64,000 nucleotides of DNA from Zantedeschia hybrid cultivar (Eukaryota; Streptophyta; Magnoliopsida; Alismatales; Araceae), in contig JARZZO010000002.1 of NCBI GenBank assembly GCA_030544215.1, forward strand, positions 29,945,395-30,009,394. Direction: 5' to 3'. The translations under genes were made by a program, and so were the position numbers. Each line of letters begins with the position of its first letter. The first letter of the stretch is position 1. Under the pieces are notes generated by a model. That model was not told the origin of the DNA, did not search any database, and saw nothing but the letters and a program-made list of their open reading frames with translations. Positions 23,255-35,168 of this stretch are shown piece by piece.

Positions 23255-24600
23255 GTGAGTGGCAGGACCAAGGATATTTCTGTTCCTAGTAGCTCTAGGC
23301 AATTTTGCTTTTGAAAAATTATCACCGGGATCTATGTTCTATTCCGTTCCCTCAAATTGAGGCATTTCAATGTATAATTACATCAAATGGAACAACCTGT
23401 TGTATCCCATACTGCTAGTTGGATTTTGGCCAACTATACATTGATGTCTTCCTTTGCTGGTGCCTCCTGAATCTGAGGCTGTTGCTACATCTAGTGGGCA
23501 TCAAAACCGGATGGCAGTTGATGAGTGCCAGCAGCAACTGCTGGTTCTTGGCTTCTGGCTGCAGCTGGTGTCATGGACAACATTAACACTGTGTATTATA
23601 AGTAAAAATTCAAGGGCTGGTTGAAGGAAAAAAATGAGGAAACTTAAAAAAAAAAGAGTGAAAATGGCATACTAAGAACCAATTCTGATGGAATTACGTT
23701 GATCTGTATCGGTGGTGGTTAGTTGGGATCAAACTTATAACTTCAATAAATGATCAAGTTTTTAGTGACACAATAATATCCAAAGCCAATACAATGACAT
23801 CAATTACTCCTTTCAATATGAGAAATCTAATGCATATTACATGACTAGATAGATAGATGATAAAAGTTCCAGTTTCACACCATAAAATCAATGATACGTT
23901 GGATAATGGGAAGTAGTAGTTTCATAGTATTAATTAAACCTTAGCCTTGCATCAGTCTGATCTGGTTCATGTCCATATCGGACAATCCAGGCAAGATCAG
24001 CCTGATATGGGCCTGATCTATGCCGATGCAAGAATCAGGCCGATTCGGCCTGATCCGTGGCTGATTCCGGCTGATCCAGGCCTCAAAAAAATTCCTTTTG
24101 GGGATCAGCTTTTCCTCCTCTAAATGGGATCCACATTTGTCGATTCTGATTTGAATTCAGATCTAGTTTAGAATTTATCAATTCCATGAACCATGCTCTA
24201 ATGGACCCACTAGCATGACCCATTAACCACATCAATAAGGACCAAAAACCTGGCCCATCAAATCCATCTAATCATGGCCATTAGGGTCCATTACAATTGG
24301 CCCATTAACCAGGGCAATTAGGGCCCAGTTTAACAGCAAGTTAGGGTAGCGGAATCCTTATAGGCCAAGCCAAGGCCCTTGATGAGCCTAGAGTATGAGA
24401 CTCAACCATGTCCCAGATCATGTAGTCGAAGTTCGTTTAAGGCCCAACTTGTCTGTGTAAGCATTAGGTTCTACCTTTTCTTTCAATGAAAAGCATTATG
24501 ACTAAGGCTTCAATAAGATTGTATTGCTCTTAAACCTTGTTGATCCATTTGTAGCTTATAAGAACCACATTGGCTAGGAGTGGTACAGGATCCTATATCT
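23255..24600 (+). other. CAT9-like giant intron, first part
   Basis: Begins with the GTGAGT donor at 23255. No coding signal. At about 23940-24095 there is a dense cluster of GATCAGGCC/GGCCTGATC-like motifs (TGATCTGG, CAGCCTGATATGGGCCTGATC). It resembles the subterminal array of a hAT end (nearby CCTTAGCCTTG), but I find no partner end. From 24200 to 24340 there are GGCCCATTA repeats of unknown origin. Confidence 0.45.
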
Positions 24601-24703
24601 GAGTTTGTTGAAGGGCCGAGAGCTCCTATTGCATAGCCTACAAACCATTTGATATATTGAGCTGCCTAATGATAGGCTAGAGGCTCTTGATGAGGCTGGA
24701 TGT

Positions 24704-26660
24704 CTACAAGAAAGGTATGACACCATGGAGAGTAGTAGTTAACCACAACAAAACAAAACTAAAATGATTAGAAGTATGCCAATTCTGAAGAGGATAGTGC
24801 CAAATTAGATCCATACAAGACAGAGTGGGACTAGAAGGGGGTAGAGATATACCAAAGGGAGCGTCAACATCTTTAACCTGAAACTTAATAAGGGCCAAAT
24901 AAGTCATGAGATAATAGAGGGCCAGCAGGTTGAAGAGAGCTAGATGCATCAGGATGGATGGAAGGTGATTTGATGGGAAGAGATAGCTCACTTAGTGGAG
25001 AGAGTAGATTCAATGCATGGGGATGAGTAGGACACAATAAGTGGAGGGCGATTGTTTAAAGAAGATGAGAGAAGCGGAAAATTGAGGGTAATAGTTAAGA
25101 GGAGCTGAATCAGGATTGTTAAGAAAGGGAAAAAGGCACATTCTTAAACAATGTGATGTGACAGGAGATACAAAGGCACCAAATGATAAGATCATAACAA
25201 GAACAACCTTTGTGCTAAGAGCTATAGCCAAGGAAAATGCACTTTCGGCATGAGGGCAAACTGAGTGCATGCATGAGAGGAGTAAAAAGCAAGAAAAAGC
25301 AAGTACAACCAAAGGTCAAATCACACTGTAATTAAGAGCAGATAAACAAAAGCATGTGAACAGGGAAGATTCCTATTAACATCAGAGAAAACAAAGGCAC
25401 TTCCCCACATTCTTGTCTGGCTGGAGCAACAAGGAGATAGCTTAGAAGGCAAGTGTCTTTGGCACTCAAATTTAAAACAATATTGGTCAGCTTCGAAACC
25501 TGTGGGATGGTAACATGGACAATAAGGAGCCCTATTCCAAGAAGATTAAGGCAAAATGAGTTCCAGAAATTGCTCAAATCCTCAAGCTTAACAGGATGAA
25601 GTCAAGTGTGGCATGAGAGTACAAAAAATGTTCAGTCGGTCAGGTGATTATTCTTCTCCGGATGCCCATATGCGATGTGGGCAGTTGGTTAAATGAAGGG
25701 AGCAAGTACGCAGACATCTATTTGAGTAGAAGTTGGTAGCAGCAAGAAGTGAAATGTGGAACATTCTCATTTTCTTCTCAGCCAGTGATTCAGTGATAAT
25801 AGTTAATAGAGAGGTTATAGACAAAAAGCAGTTGAGAGTTGGATGTCTCATAATTTTTGGGCAAAATGGTTTGGGTTGTTATCCAGAGGGAATGATGGAC
25901 CCTATTTACATTCTGTTGTTAGGTCTCTGTGTTATTTATATGTAATTTGAGGTGGTAAGGGTTGCAGTGGAGATGTGATGTTCTGTAGGTGAGGATACCT
26001 CCTTCCTTACTTGGTTGTACTACATTTTTTTATCTTTTTATAAACTTTGCAGCATAATCCACAATAACTTTCGAAAGGGGTAGGGAAAATTTAGTAAGAA
26101 CAAGAGGAATAAAAGAGATGTTGATAAAGTTGATTGAAATGAGGACAGTGTTGGCCCAAAAGGGGTGAGCAACAAAGCCAAGCATGCTGAGCAGTTTCTT
26201 GGCAGCACTTCGTCTAAATGATATTTTCTGCTGATGAGTGTGAGAACAAGATGGTGCATAACAAGTGCCATGAGTGGAAAGAGGATCAGTACAGTCAGTG
26301 TAAAGGATTATAGTCGCAGGAAGCAGTCATGGGAGCAGTAACGGTAATGACATGGGAGCAGGGTTCTTCTAGTTTACCATTCAAAATTTCCTTGGGAATA
26401 GGAATGGAAGCAGGATCGGTAATAGTTTTGGGAGTGGGAATGATGGCAAAATTAGTGAACCCTGCTACTAAGCAAAGGCTTTTGAATGAACTCATGATAA
26501 ATGTTAGGAACCTCAAAATGGTTACATGCAAGATACACTCGGATAAACTCAGAAAATCATTAGTGAAGCTGACATAATAGTAATATCTTATTACAAAAGA
26601 CAGAAACTTGGTCCAAATGTCAATGCACCAAGTTAAAAGGAGCTGCAGATACAGATTCAC
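24704..26660 (-). pseudogene. Degenerate Ty1/copia pol relics in CAT9-like intron
   Basis: Heavily mutated copia integrase sequence on the - strand. From 26660 down: DIWTKFLSFVIRYYYYVSF (integrase core, family DIWGP...YYV.F.DD) and at about 26240 the stretch SCSHTHQQ then HPFWANTVL (family HTPQQN...). A second copy or displaced part follows: TSHCLRMCLFPFL at about 25150-25112 (pre-integrase WH.RLGH...CLR.LFP) and then VVNYYSPWCHTFL near 24710 (core again). Because core sequence recurs after HTPQQN, at least two copies or a rearrangement are present. Stops and frameshifts are frequent. It is not functional. Confidence 0.6.
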
Positions 26661-27556
26661 ATGGAGAAAAAAGAACAGTGTTTAGAAGATGGCCACTTCA
26701 TAGCAGCCCGTAGTAATGCCATCATGTGCTGATGTTGCAGAGGAATAGGGCATAGAAACTTCTCATGGTTGCTGAGTACACGTCTTCTAAAGTGTTCCAC
26801 AGGATGTTGTGGAAACTCTCGGGTTATGGAGAAGGGACAAGTCTAGATGCATCATGGTTCCCTAATCTGTGTAGCGACTTCAAGTTCTTGGAACGATCTG
26901 TGGTGGCTCGGTGGGCATTGCACCGACAAATGTGGCAAAGCTGAAGGTTAAACCTGCAGCAACGGTGGCTGGTGTCCATATGGTAGAAGCTGTCCAAGGT
27001 AGATGATCATAAAGTCCTTTTCTCATGCTCATCCATGGATGTGAAGGTCAGTCCGCTGAAGAATAACCAATCCATTGATGTGAAGCAGTTGCCATGGAGG
27101 ATCAGTGTTGGCACCCAAGTTGCTGCCACAGGCAAAATGGTGTGGTGCAGAGCCACTCAACTTCCACATCCCTTGTGGCATGTGAAGATTTTTCAAGTCC
27201 TGGTAGCTCCATTCAATGTTTTAAAGGAACTGGATGGAGAGATGGTGCAATGGAACAATATGGAGTTTGCATGACTTCTACTTGAGGCTGAGCACTCTGT
27301 TCCAGAATTTGTGAAGTTGAGGTGGGGCAACAAAGCTGCTGGGTGCATATATCAGTGGAATCACTTCCACAGACCTCTTCCAGTGGGGCGGAGTGGACAT
27401 ACAAGGACATGGTCTTGGCTTCAAGTCATATAAGATCAAAGAGCGTAGAACAGTGGATCACCGGGAGGTTGAAGATGATGGGTAGGGTGAATCCAGTCGT
27501 CATACTAATATTTTCTTGGGCGACTCAGGCAATAGCACACTGATGCTTCACAGCAA
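26661..27556. other. Intron sequence, possible copia gag remains
   Basis: No recognisable domain. On the - strand this would be upstream of the copia integrase relic, so it may be decayed gag/protease, but no CCHC knuckle or DSG motif is visible. Confidence 0.3.
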
Positions 27557-27728
27557 GTTTGCAGAACCAGTACTGGAACCAGAACCAGAACCAGTCGGCC
27601 GGTTTTTGTTCAAACTGGAATAAAACTTGCTGAACGGGACAGAACCGCCCAAAACCAGCCTGTTCAAATCAGATCAGGAACCAGTGGTTCCAATCCGGTT
27701 CTGGTTTGAACTGGCTGGTTCTGCAAAC
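27557..27728. mobile_element. Small inverted-repeat element (probable hAT-like MITE)
   Basis: A 172-bp element with perfect 14-bp inverted ends GTTTGCAGAACCAG and internal AACCAGAACC/GGTTCTGGTT repeats that pair across the element. The right end extends as CATGGTTTGCAG, close to the CATGGTTGGCAG end of hAT-A/B. I cannot find a clear target duplication, so the assignment is tentative. Confidence 0.55.
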
Positions 27729-29290
27729 CATGGTCCACAACAAAGCCTTTCTCCACATGGTGCTTGCAAGGTGTCAAAAGTTGCAAATGTTGGGGAAAGG
27801 AATAATAGCACATAATGCAGAAAATAATAACTATGCCCTAAAAAGCAATTGTGAGGTAGCTGAAAACAAAACAAGGCAGAATAGGGGCAATAACTGTCAA
27901 AAAGGCAGGAGGGGAGCAAAATTGTCAATCTGGACGGTGTTCCATGTGAATATGCTATGGTCATACTGGCTTCTATGATTGTGGATTGTGTTCGGCAAGA
28001 ATTAGAGCAGGTTAGGAGATGATCAGCTCCTGCCCAGATTTATTGCCATAGAAAGAGATGTGAGCATGGAAGCTGCTGAGTTCTGCAACAGAGATGACCG
28101 CAGAGACTGCAATGAGTGATAGAAGAACAGGATAATAAAAATGACGAGTGAGGAAATGTAGATGGCGGTGATGCATGCAATGACCATGGAGGAGAGTGCA
28201 TGATAATGAGATTTTGGAAGATTTTGATGGAGAGTGTAAATAGGATTTTGAATTGTTCACTGATAGAAATGTCTATTCCAGGTATGGCAGGATTTTATGC
28301 ATTTTCCTTTCCCGTCCTTTTCCCCCTTAAGAAAAGATGTTGAAGGCAACACTGCAAATCTTTCGAATGATCTTGGGAAATCAAGATTGGTGGATAGCTG
28401 GATATCCCGCAGGAAGGGAATAAATTATCTGTCTTTTAATCTCTGATTGGAGGAATGAATATCTTATAGAGAATTTTGATGTTCTCAAAATCCAAGTTCA
28501 GAGTGCAGACATTCTTGCAATCCAAATTTGGAACCTCTCCTCTCCCTGTTTTGATCGTACCAGTGCTGTTTATTCTTAATAAAATTGGTGGCGCAATCAA
28601 AAGCTACCTCCAAAAGAATGGAGGAAAAAGTGTTTTCCCATCTCTGTACATGTAAGGGAGTAAAAGAAACAGGTTTTGGACTCCAGATTGAAAGATAGAC
28701 CTAAGAGGAAATCAGACCACATGAAGGGGAAATGGCTTGAGGAGGAAGATGCAAATGCTCAACATGGTACAATCTGCCCATTCTACAATCAATACCAATC
28801 CTCTGACTTGTACATACATCCTACAGAAAATAAGAAGCAGTGAATAAATAATATAAACCAAAATCAACAAATTGACTAACAAAAACTAAGTTCATAAAGA
28901 GTCCAAGTGAATGAAGCGCATGTGAAAATATAAGATGGTTAGAGCATTGGACTGGAGAGTAATGGTTCCACACTGAGAGACAGAGTGGAGTGCCATCAGC
29001 AGTGTGAATTCGTAACTGGGAGGGACTGGTGCAATCAACAAATACTAGGCCTTTCAAAAAACATGTGATGATAAGTCCAGAAGTCTAAAACCCAGATGAA
29101 AGTGGTCATCATAGGAGATGGAGTAGAAGGTGGAGGGCCATAGGAAAAACCAGTCAACTGAAGCATCTGTTGAATTTACTAAAGCTAGATGCAAAGTATG
29201 CTGGCTGTGCAAGACCTGGAGTTCTTGTAGGTGTACGCACATGCATACATGGACCCCTCTATATTTAAGTGACCAAAAAGGTACAATTGC
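27729..29290. other. Intron sequence without recognised features
   Basis: AT-rich to mixed sequence, short open frames only, none resembling a known protein. I see no tandem repeats or terminal repeats here. Confidence 0.45.
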
Positions 29291-29799
29291 AAATTGATAG
29301 ATCTGGTACTTGTTAATTTTATATGGAAGTCTTTATTCAGAACTATGCATGGTTGGCAGTATCGGTCGATACTGATACGTATCGGCCGATACGTATTGGT
29401 ACCGGCTGGGACCGATACTGATACCGGGTAAAATGGCCGATACCCATTTTTTTTTTTTAAAACCCTGTACCAGCCTGTACCGGTCCGATTTTCGGCGTAT
29501 CGGCCGGTACCGAACTGGTATACATGAATTTAAAAGGGGTCTTTCACTTTCCCCTCTCACAGAAACATATCTGTAAGAGGGGGAGTTTGCGGGAATGAGG
29601 GGAAGTAGGAGAAGCCGCCGTTGCCACCGCCGCCGCCGCTGCAGTATGTTGCCATCATCGTCTGGGAGGTTTGGGTGGAAGAAAAAAGGAGGAAAAGAAG
29701 GTCTATATATATATATTAAAGATTTATATTATTTTTGAGTTAAGTGTTATTAGATTATTTACGTTTGTTTTCTTAGCAAAATAGACAACCTCCAATTTT

Positions 29800-30860
29800 C
29801 GACCATAATTAGAGATTAAAAATGAGAGTTTTTGTCCAATTACTTCAATTAAATATTAATTGAAGTTTAATTAAGCTTCATTATATACTTTAGAGTAGGA
29901 GCATACTGTTAATTGCGTTGATTGAACGTTAATTAGAGAAAAATTCTAATTTTGACTTTAATTAACAGTTAAAAATTAGGAATTTGTCTAATTATATTAA
30001 TTAAACATCAATTGAAGTCTAATTAGACTTCATTGCATATTTTAAAGTAGGAACATACTGTCAATTGCGTTGATTGAGGGTTAATTAGGAAAAAACTCTA
30101 ATTTTGACCCTAGTTAGTAGTTAATTATTGGGACTTTAGTAGTTAATTATTGGGACTTTAGTTAGTAGTTAATTATTGGGACTTTTATCTAATTACCTTA
30201 ATTAAATATCAATTGAAATCTAATTAAGCTTTATTGCATACTTTAGAGCAGGAACATGTTGTCAATTGCGTTGATTGAACGTTAATTAGAGAAAAATCTC
30301 AATTTTGACCCTAATTAACAGTTAAAAATTGAGACTTTTATCAGTTGAACCCTAATTAAGCTTTATTACATACTTTAGAGTAGGAGCATGCAGTCAATTG
30401 CGTTGATTGAACGTTAAATTATAGATTTTTTTTAATTTTGACCTTAATTAACATTTTAAAATTAGGACTTTTTATTAGTTATGTTAATTAAACATCAATT
30501 GAAGTCCAATTAAGTTTCATTGTATATTTTAAAGTAGAAACATGTTGTCAATTGCGTTGATTGAGGGTTAATTAGGAAAAAAATTTAATTTTGACCATAA
30601 TTAGGTTAATTATTGAGACTTTTGTCTAATTATCTTAATAAAATATCACTTGAAGCCTAATTAAGCTTCATTGCATACTTTAGACCAGGAGCATGCTGTC
30701 AATTGTGTTGATTGAACATTAATTATAAAAAACTCCAAATATTGACTCTAATTAGCGGTTAAAAATTGGGATTTTTATCTAATTACCTTAATTAAATATC
30801 AATTGAAACTTAAATATGCTTTATTGATACTTTAGGGCAGGACCATGATGCCAATTGTAC
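29800..30860 (+). repeat. 152-bp tandem repeats upstream of hAT-B transposase
   Basis: Six full units and a seventh partial one. The anchor AATTGCGTTGATTGA (or variant) is at about 29911, 30063, 30264, 30396, 30550, 30701 and 30853. Spacings are about 152, 201, 132, 154, 151 and 152; the longer gap contains a local GGGACTTTAGTAGTTAATT reduplication. Units carry TTTTGACCCTAATTA and TTAAGCTTCATTGCATACTTTAGA blocks. The last unit ends just before the transposase ATG at 30902. Confidence 0.9.
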
Positions 30861-30901
30861 TTATATTTGTTTTTTTTCTTTTTCTTTCTTGTTGTAGAAT
30901 C

Positions 30902-33900
30902 ATGGCTGAACATCAACAGTCTGGTGAGAGACAGTAAGAATAGGACCCTGAGTGGGCCCATATCATCTTGGTTGATGCTGCAAGGAGGAGAGTGAAATGC
31001 AAATATTGTGGCAAAGAGATGGGTGGTGGAGTGACTAGAGGAAAAGAACATTTAATAGGAATCTCAAGACAAGTCACAAAGTGTACTGTCTGTCTCCGAC
31101 CAGTGTCCAACAAGATGCGTGCATTGTTGCATGGACAAAAAGCTAAAAAGGAACAAAGGAATGAAAAGGAGGTTGAACTCCAAGAAGAGATTACAGGTAG
31201 AAAAATAGAAAAGGCAAAGGGATGTATATTGGGGTCAGTGGCATTTCTCTACATGAGAGGCAGAGGTTTGAACAGACTATTGACTCTAGTGATGATGATT
31301 CATATATTGAGATGGCTGTAGCTAGTAGAGAGAATTTGTGGCACCTAGCAGAAGATGAAATCCGAAGGAGAGGTTCTGGACCATCAAGAGTAGGCATAAC
31401 TCAACATAGAGGCCAGGGTTGTACGGCCCGTGATAGAACAAGATATGATACACATCAAGTGGGTCCTATAGACAGTTATCTTTATAGAAGGCAGAGTTGT
31501 AATCAACCAAAAATCAAGCAAGTATTGAGAGGAGTAAAAAAGTTAGTTGAAGCGGTAGGACATGTTTTGAAGAGCATCTGCAAATAGTTTTTGCATGCAT
31601 GTGTTCCCTCACATGCTGCTCAGTCTCTTTATCTTCACCTTATGATTGACACTATAGGAGATTATGACCCTAAGTTAAAAGCCCCCACACGTCGAGACAT
31701 ATATGGACGTGGGCTTGATAGAGAATATGAGGAGCTTCAACAGTGGGTGGAAAGTTTTAAAACTATATGAAAGGAGAGATGATGCACAATTATCTACGAT
31801 GGCTGGACTGATATCACGAAAAAGTCCATAATTAATTTTCTAATTTATTGCGTTGAAGGGACAATTTTTATGAAATCTGTTGATGCATCAAACTATTCAA
31901 AGAATGTCGAATATTTGTTTGGTTTAATGGATCAGATGGTCCAGGAAATTGGAGAGGAAAATGTTGTCTAAGTAGTCAGTGATAATGAACTAAGTTATAA
32001 AGCTGCAGAGAAGAAGTTAATGGACAAGCGCAAACACCTTTATTGGGTCCCATGTGCAGCGCATAGTCTGGACTTGATGTTTGAAGATATTGGCAATGAC
32101 CCGAATGTAAATAAGAGAGCACAAAGAATTATCCAATATATTTATGGCCATCTTAGGATTTTGAACATATTCAGAGAACAAGCAAGTGGGGGTCGAGATC
32201 TTATCTGTGCAGGGATTATAAAATTTGCATCTAATTTCATTTCTTTAAAAATCTTTATACAAATTCAAGAATGAGATCAAGGGTTTTATGTATAATAAGG
32301 AGTTATTAGAGTATGTGCAGAATAGCTTTTCTGAAGTTAAATGTGAACATTTGGAAGTGGGAAAAATCATAGATAACAAAAGTTTTTGGAGCAGTGTGCA
32401 CACTTATCTCTTGTTGGTAGAACTCATCGTACATGTCTTAAAATTGGTAGATGGGGATGATAAGAATTACATGGGATATTTGTACGAGACAATTGATATT
32501 GCTAAAATGCACATCAAGAAAGCATTTCTCAACAGTTATATCAAGTGGTGGGAGATTAATGATATCAGATGGGAAAGTACATTACACCACGACTTGCATG
32601 CAGCTTAAGTGAAGTCTCGTACCATTAAATCACACATTATTCATTAAATTATTATTTACTAATTCATCCACCTAAATGTAGGTTATTTTTTAAATCGTCG
32701 AATAATGTACAATCGTCAAGTGCACATTGATGGAGAGGTGATCCAAGACATACTTAATGTGATTGTACGCTTATCGAGGCCGATAGAAGATAGAATTGGG
32801 GTAGAAAGATAGATGTTTATCAATTATATGAAGAAGTGACTTTAACATATAATTAATTATTTGTATTTTCATGATTTCATTAATTATATTAATTGTTCAT
32901 TCCATCTTTGTAGATGGAGACATATAGGCTAAGGCTCGAGACATATAATGAGGACCAGGTGCAAATTGTCATAGAGAAAGTGAGCCATGTATACTTAGTG
33001 ATTACATTATAGTCATAGGTGCAATGATAAGAAACAAGAGCATACATTGATTATTTTTATTTATTTTTACTGATGGAACAACTGAGTAGTGAATAATAGT
33101 GTACAACAGAGACGTGTGTTATAATCCTTTGGCTTCTGTTGCAGTCAAAGTTTTGAGTCAGATGACATTGACATGCCAATGTAAAAGAAATTAGAGCACA
33201 TTCAGCTTTATATACTCAAAAATTCGTAATCGGTTAAAGGCTGAACAATTGGAGAAACTAGTGTGCTGCCATTACAATATGAGATTGAGGATAAAAATTA
33301 TTCAGTTGAGACAACAATTGAGAGAGAAACGAGTTGCAGGGCAAGCAGAAGATGTTATTGGCCAGATTGATGTGGATGAATTATTTGATGATGAGAATCC
33401 CTTGCAGGCTTGGGTTGAGATGCAAGCAACTGTCTATGAGCCAGTTTTTTATCCTGATGATACAGAATGAGCAAGGATGGCAGTACCGGTACGTACCGGC
33501 CGGTACCGGCCCAGTACCGGTCCGGTACCGGCCGATACCCAGGGTACCGGTGCCGGCGCCGGCCGATACCGGTACGTACCGGTATCGGCCGGTACTGCCA
33601 ACCATGAGAATGAGCAGAGGATATATTAGATGGAGCTGTTGCTGGAGACCCAGAATTAAGAATATCAAAAAGATAAAAAGAAGATCCACCTCTTTCAGAT
33701 GATCATGAGAGTCAGAGAGAGCCTGTGCCTTTGTTTATCCCTGATACTGAGTTTGAGCCTGCTAGACACTCAGAATCAGATAGTATGCTAGTCACTTCTA
33801 GAATGGTTGGACCACCATCATTCTTGAAAAGAAGTACATCCACACTTGAGAGGGCTAATCTGGCTGTCAGAGAGAACCCCGCGATTGATGAGATGAAGCA

Positions 33901-34545
33901 ACTCTATATGAGACATACACCACGAGGAAAATGAGTATTTGATAGGCTGAAAAATGATCTAACAGGAATGCCAAAAAGGGAAATCCAGCAAGAGACATCA
34001 CAAAGACAAAAAGAATCAAGTAGGGTTAAGAGGAAGTTGATTATCGATTATGATGATGATGGCACACAATCTCCTAGTGATGATCTTGGTGTAACTGCAG
34101 GTGTTACTACTGGTGGCGGAGCATATGCATCTAGTTTCTCCTTGCATATTGACATTGGGAGAGGACATAGTCAAAGTCAAGGAGATTATGATTCACAAGG
34201 TTAGTATGGACAGCAGGTAGGTTATAGAGGTGGCCAATAGGAAGTAGGTATGTATAGCTGGGGAGACTGAGCGGAGTATGAAGGCTTCTAATTCTATCCA
34301 CCCAGTAGCAGTTATGGATCAGGATCTTCTTCTTATCTTCAAGGTGCTTCTTTGCATCTTGATTCTAGAATTTTATCAAGTCAACAAGCGTATACTCTAA
34401 GAGGGATTCAAAGAGGGGTGCACGATTTGGCTGCATCATTTAGTTGTGGTGAATATAGGGAACATATGCTGCAACCTTATTATAGATGCCAACAACAACA
34501 ACTGAAGGATGAATCAGAATGTTCTACAAGTTATTATCCATATTA
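30902..34545 (+). pseudogene. hAT-B transposase, broken
   Basis: DUF659-type hAT transposase. ATG at 30902 (MAEHQQSGE), stops almost at once (TAA at 30935). BED finger CKYCGKEMGGGV then KEHLIGISRQVTKC, a linker (THQVGPIDSYLYRRQ), and the DUF659 core (INFLIYC, FMKSVDAS, MDKRKHLYWVPCAAHSLDLM, GRDLICAGIIKFASNF, GYLYETIDIAK, LHHDLHAA). The dimerisation-side helix CHYNMRLRIKI is near 33265, followed by an acidic tail and a Ser/Tyr/Gln C terminus ending at 34545. Stops, frameshifts and an inserted MITE (33472-33606) inactivate it. The Trp after DDTE in hAT-A is a TGA here. Confidence 0.85.
33472..33606. mobile_element. 135-bp hAT MITE inside hAT-B transposase
   Basis: Ends CAAGGATGGCAG and the complement of CATGGTTGGCAG match the hAT-A/B terminal repeats. 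The flanks AGAATGAG at 33464-33471 and 33607-33614 are an exact 8-bp duplication. The body is almost entirely GTACCGG/CCGGTAC palindromic motifs, i.e. the two subterminal arrays of the family with nothing between. It is a minimal non-autonomous derivative that inserted into a copy of its own family. Confidence 0.93.
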
Positions 34546-34860
34546 GTATACTCACTTCTCTTTTTCATGGGTAAGGATCGTTTGATTTCATTAACATTCA
34601 TTATTTGTAAATGTTTAGTACATTAGAAGAATATTTTTCATGTTTAATATGTATCAAAATAGTCATTTAGTATGCGTTATGCGTATTTCTTTGTCTTAAT
34701 CCACCTTTGTCACACTCAACACATATCTAATTATTTTTTTAATTTTTTCTTGATTTTTTTTACTTTTTTTAGCCATTGTAAACAGGTATTGGCCGGTACC
34801 GACACCGATACCAGTACGTATCGGTACTGGTACCCTCCGATACCGGTACTGCCGTCCATA

Positions 34861-35168
34861 GAACTATGGGTGTCCTTTGGGAAGATACACATGATGTGCA
34901 TGAGTTAATGAAATGGTGGTACGTGAAATCTTCTACTTATTCACTGAAGGAGGTATGGGATTTTTTTCTTCCTGCCTTGCTATGGGTTACCTGGTTAGAG
35001 AGGAATAACAGAAGATTAGTGAGAAATTCAACACCCCTTTCAATATCATCAGCAGAGCTATTAATATGGTGGACGGTTGGTACTTGGTACAAGTCAACAG
35101 GGGTGCAGCTGGAGGGTGACCCAGGGATTATACATGAAGTTTCTCAGTGGAGGAAATTCATATTATGA
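34861..35168 (+). pseudogene. LINE ORF2 C-terminal relic flanking hAT-B
   Basis: Tail of an L1-like ORF2: GVLWEDTHDVHELMKWW, then FFLPALLWVTWLERNNRR (family LLPALLWAIWLERN), ending near 35168. The frame continues to the left across hAT-B into about 29310-29339 (IWKSLFRT), of which only a short stretch is recognisable. An A-rich tail follows at about 35822-35845, which may be the end of this LINE. Confidence 0.75.

Larger units (their letters stand above)
29348..34860 (+). mobile_element. hAT-B transposon (same family as hAT-A)
   Basis: A 5513-bp hAT with 12-bp ends CATGGTTGGCAG (left) and the complement of TATGGACGGCAG (right). The 8-bp duplication GAACTATG is at 29340-29347 and 34861-34868. 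It entered a LINE relic: joining the flanks across one copy of the duplication gives an open LINE frame (WKSLFRTMGVLWEDTHD). Order: TIR, GC-rich TATCGGCC/TACCGGTA array, leader, 152-bp repeats, transposase, TIR. It is homologous to hAT-A in opposite orientation, and contains a small MITE at 33472-33606. Confidence 0.94.

Noticed and set aside
23255..23314. Native C terminus of the transporter at the stop 23312-23314
   Set aside because: A consensus GTGAGT donor lies at 23255 and the family's next motif is encoded in the distant exon at 36956, so this is intron read-through.
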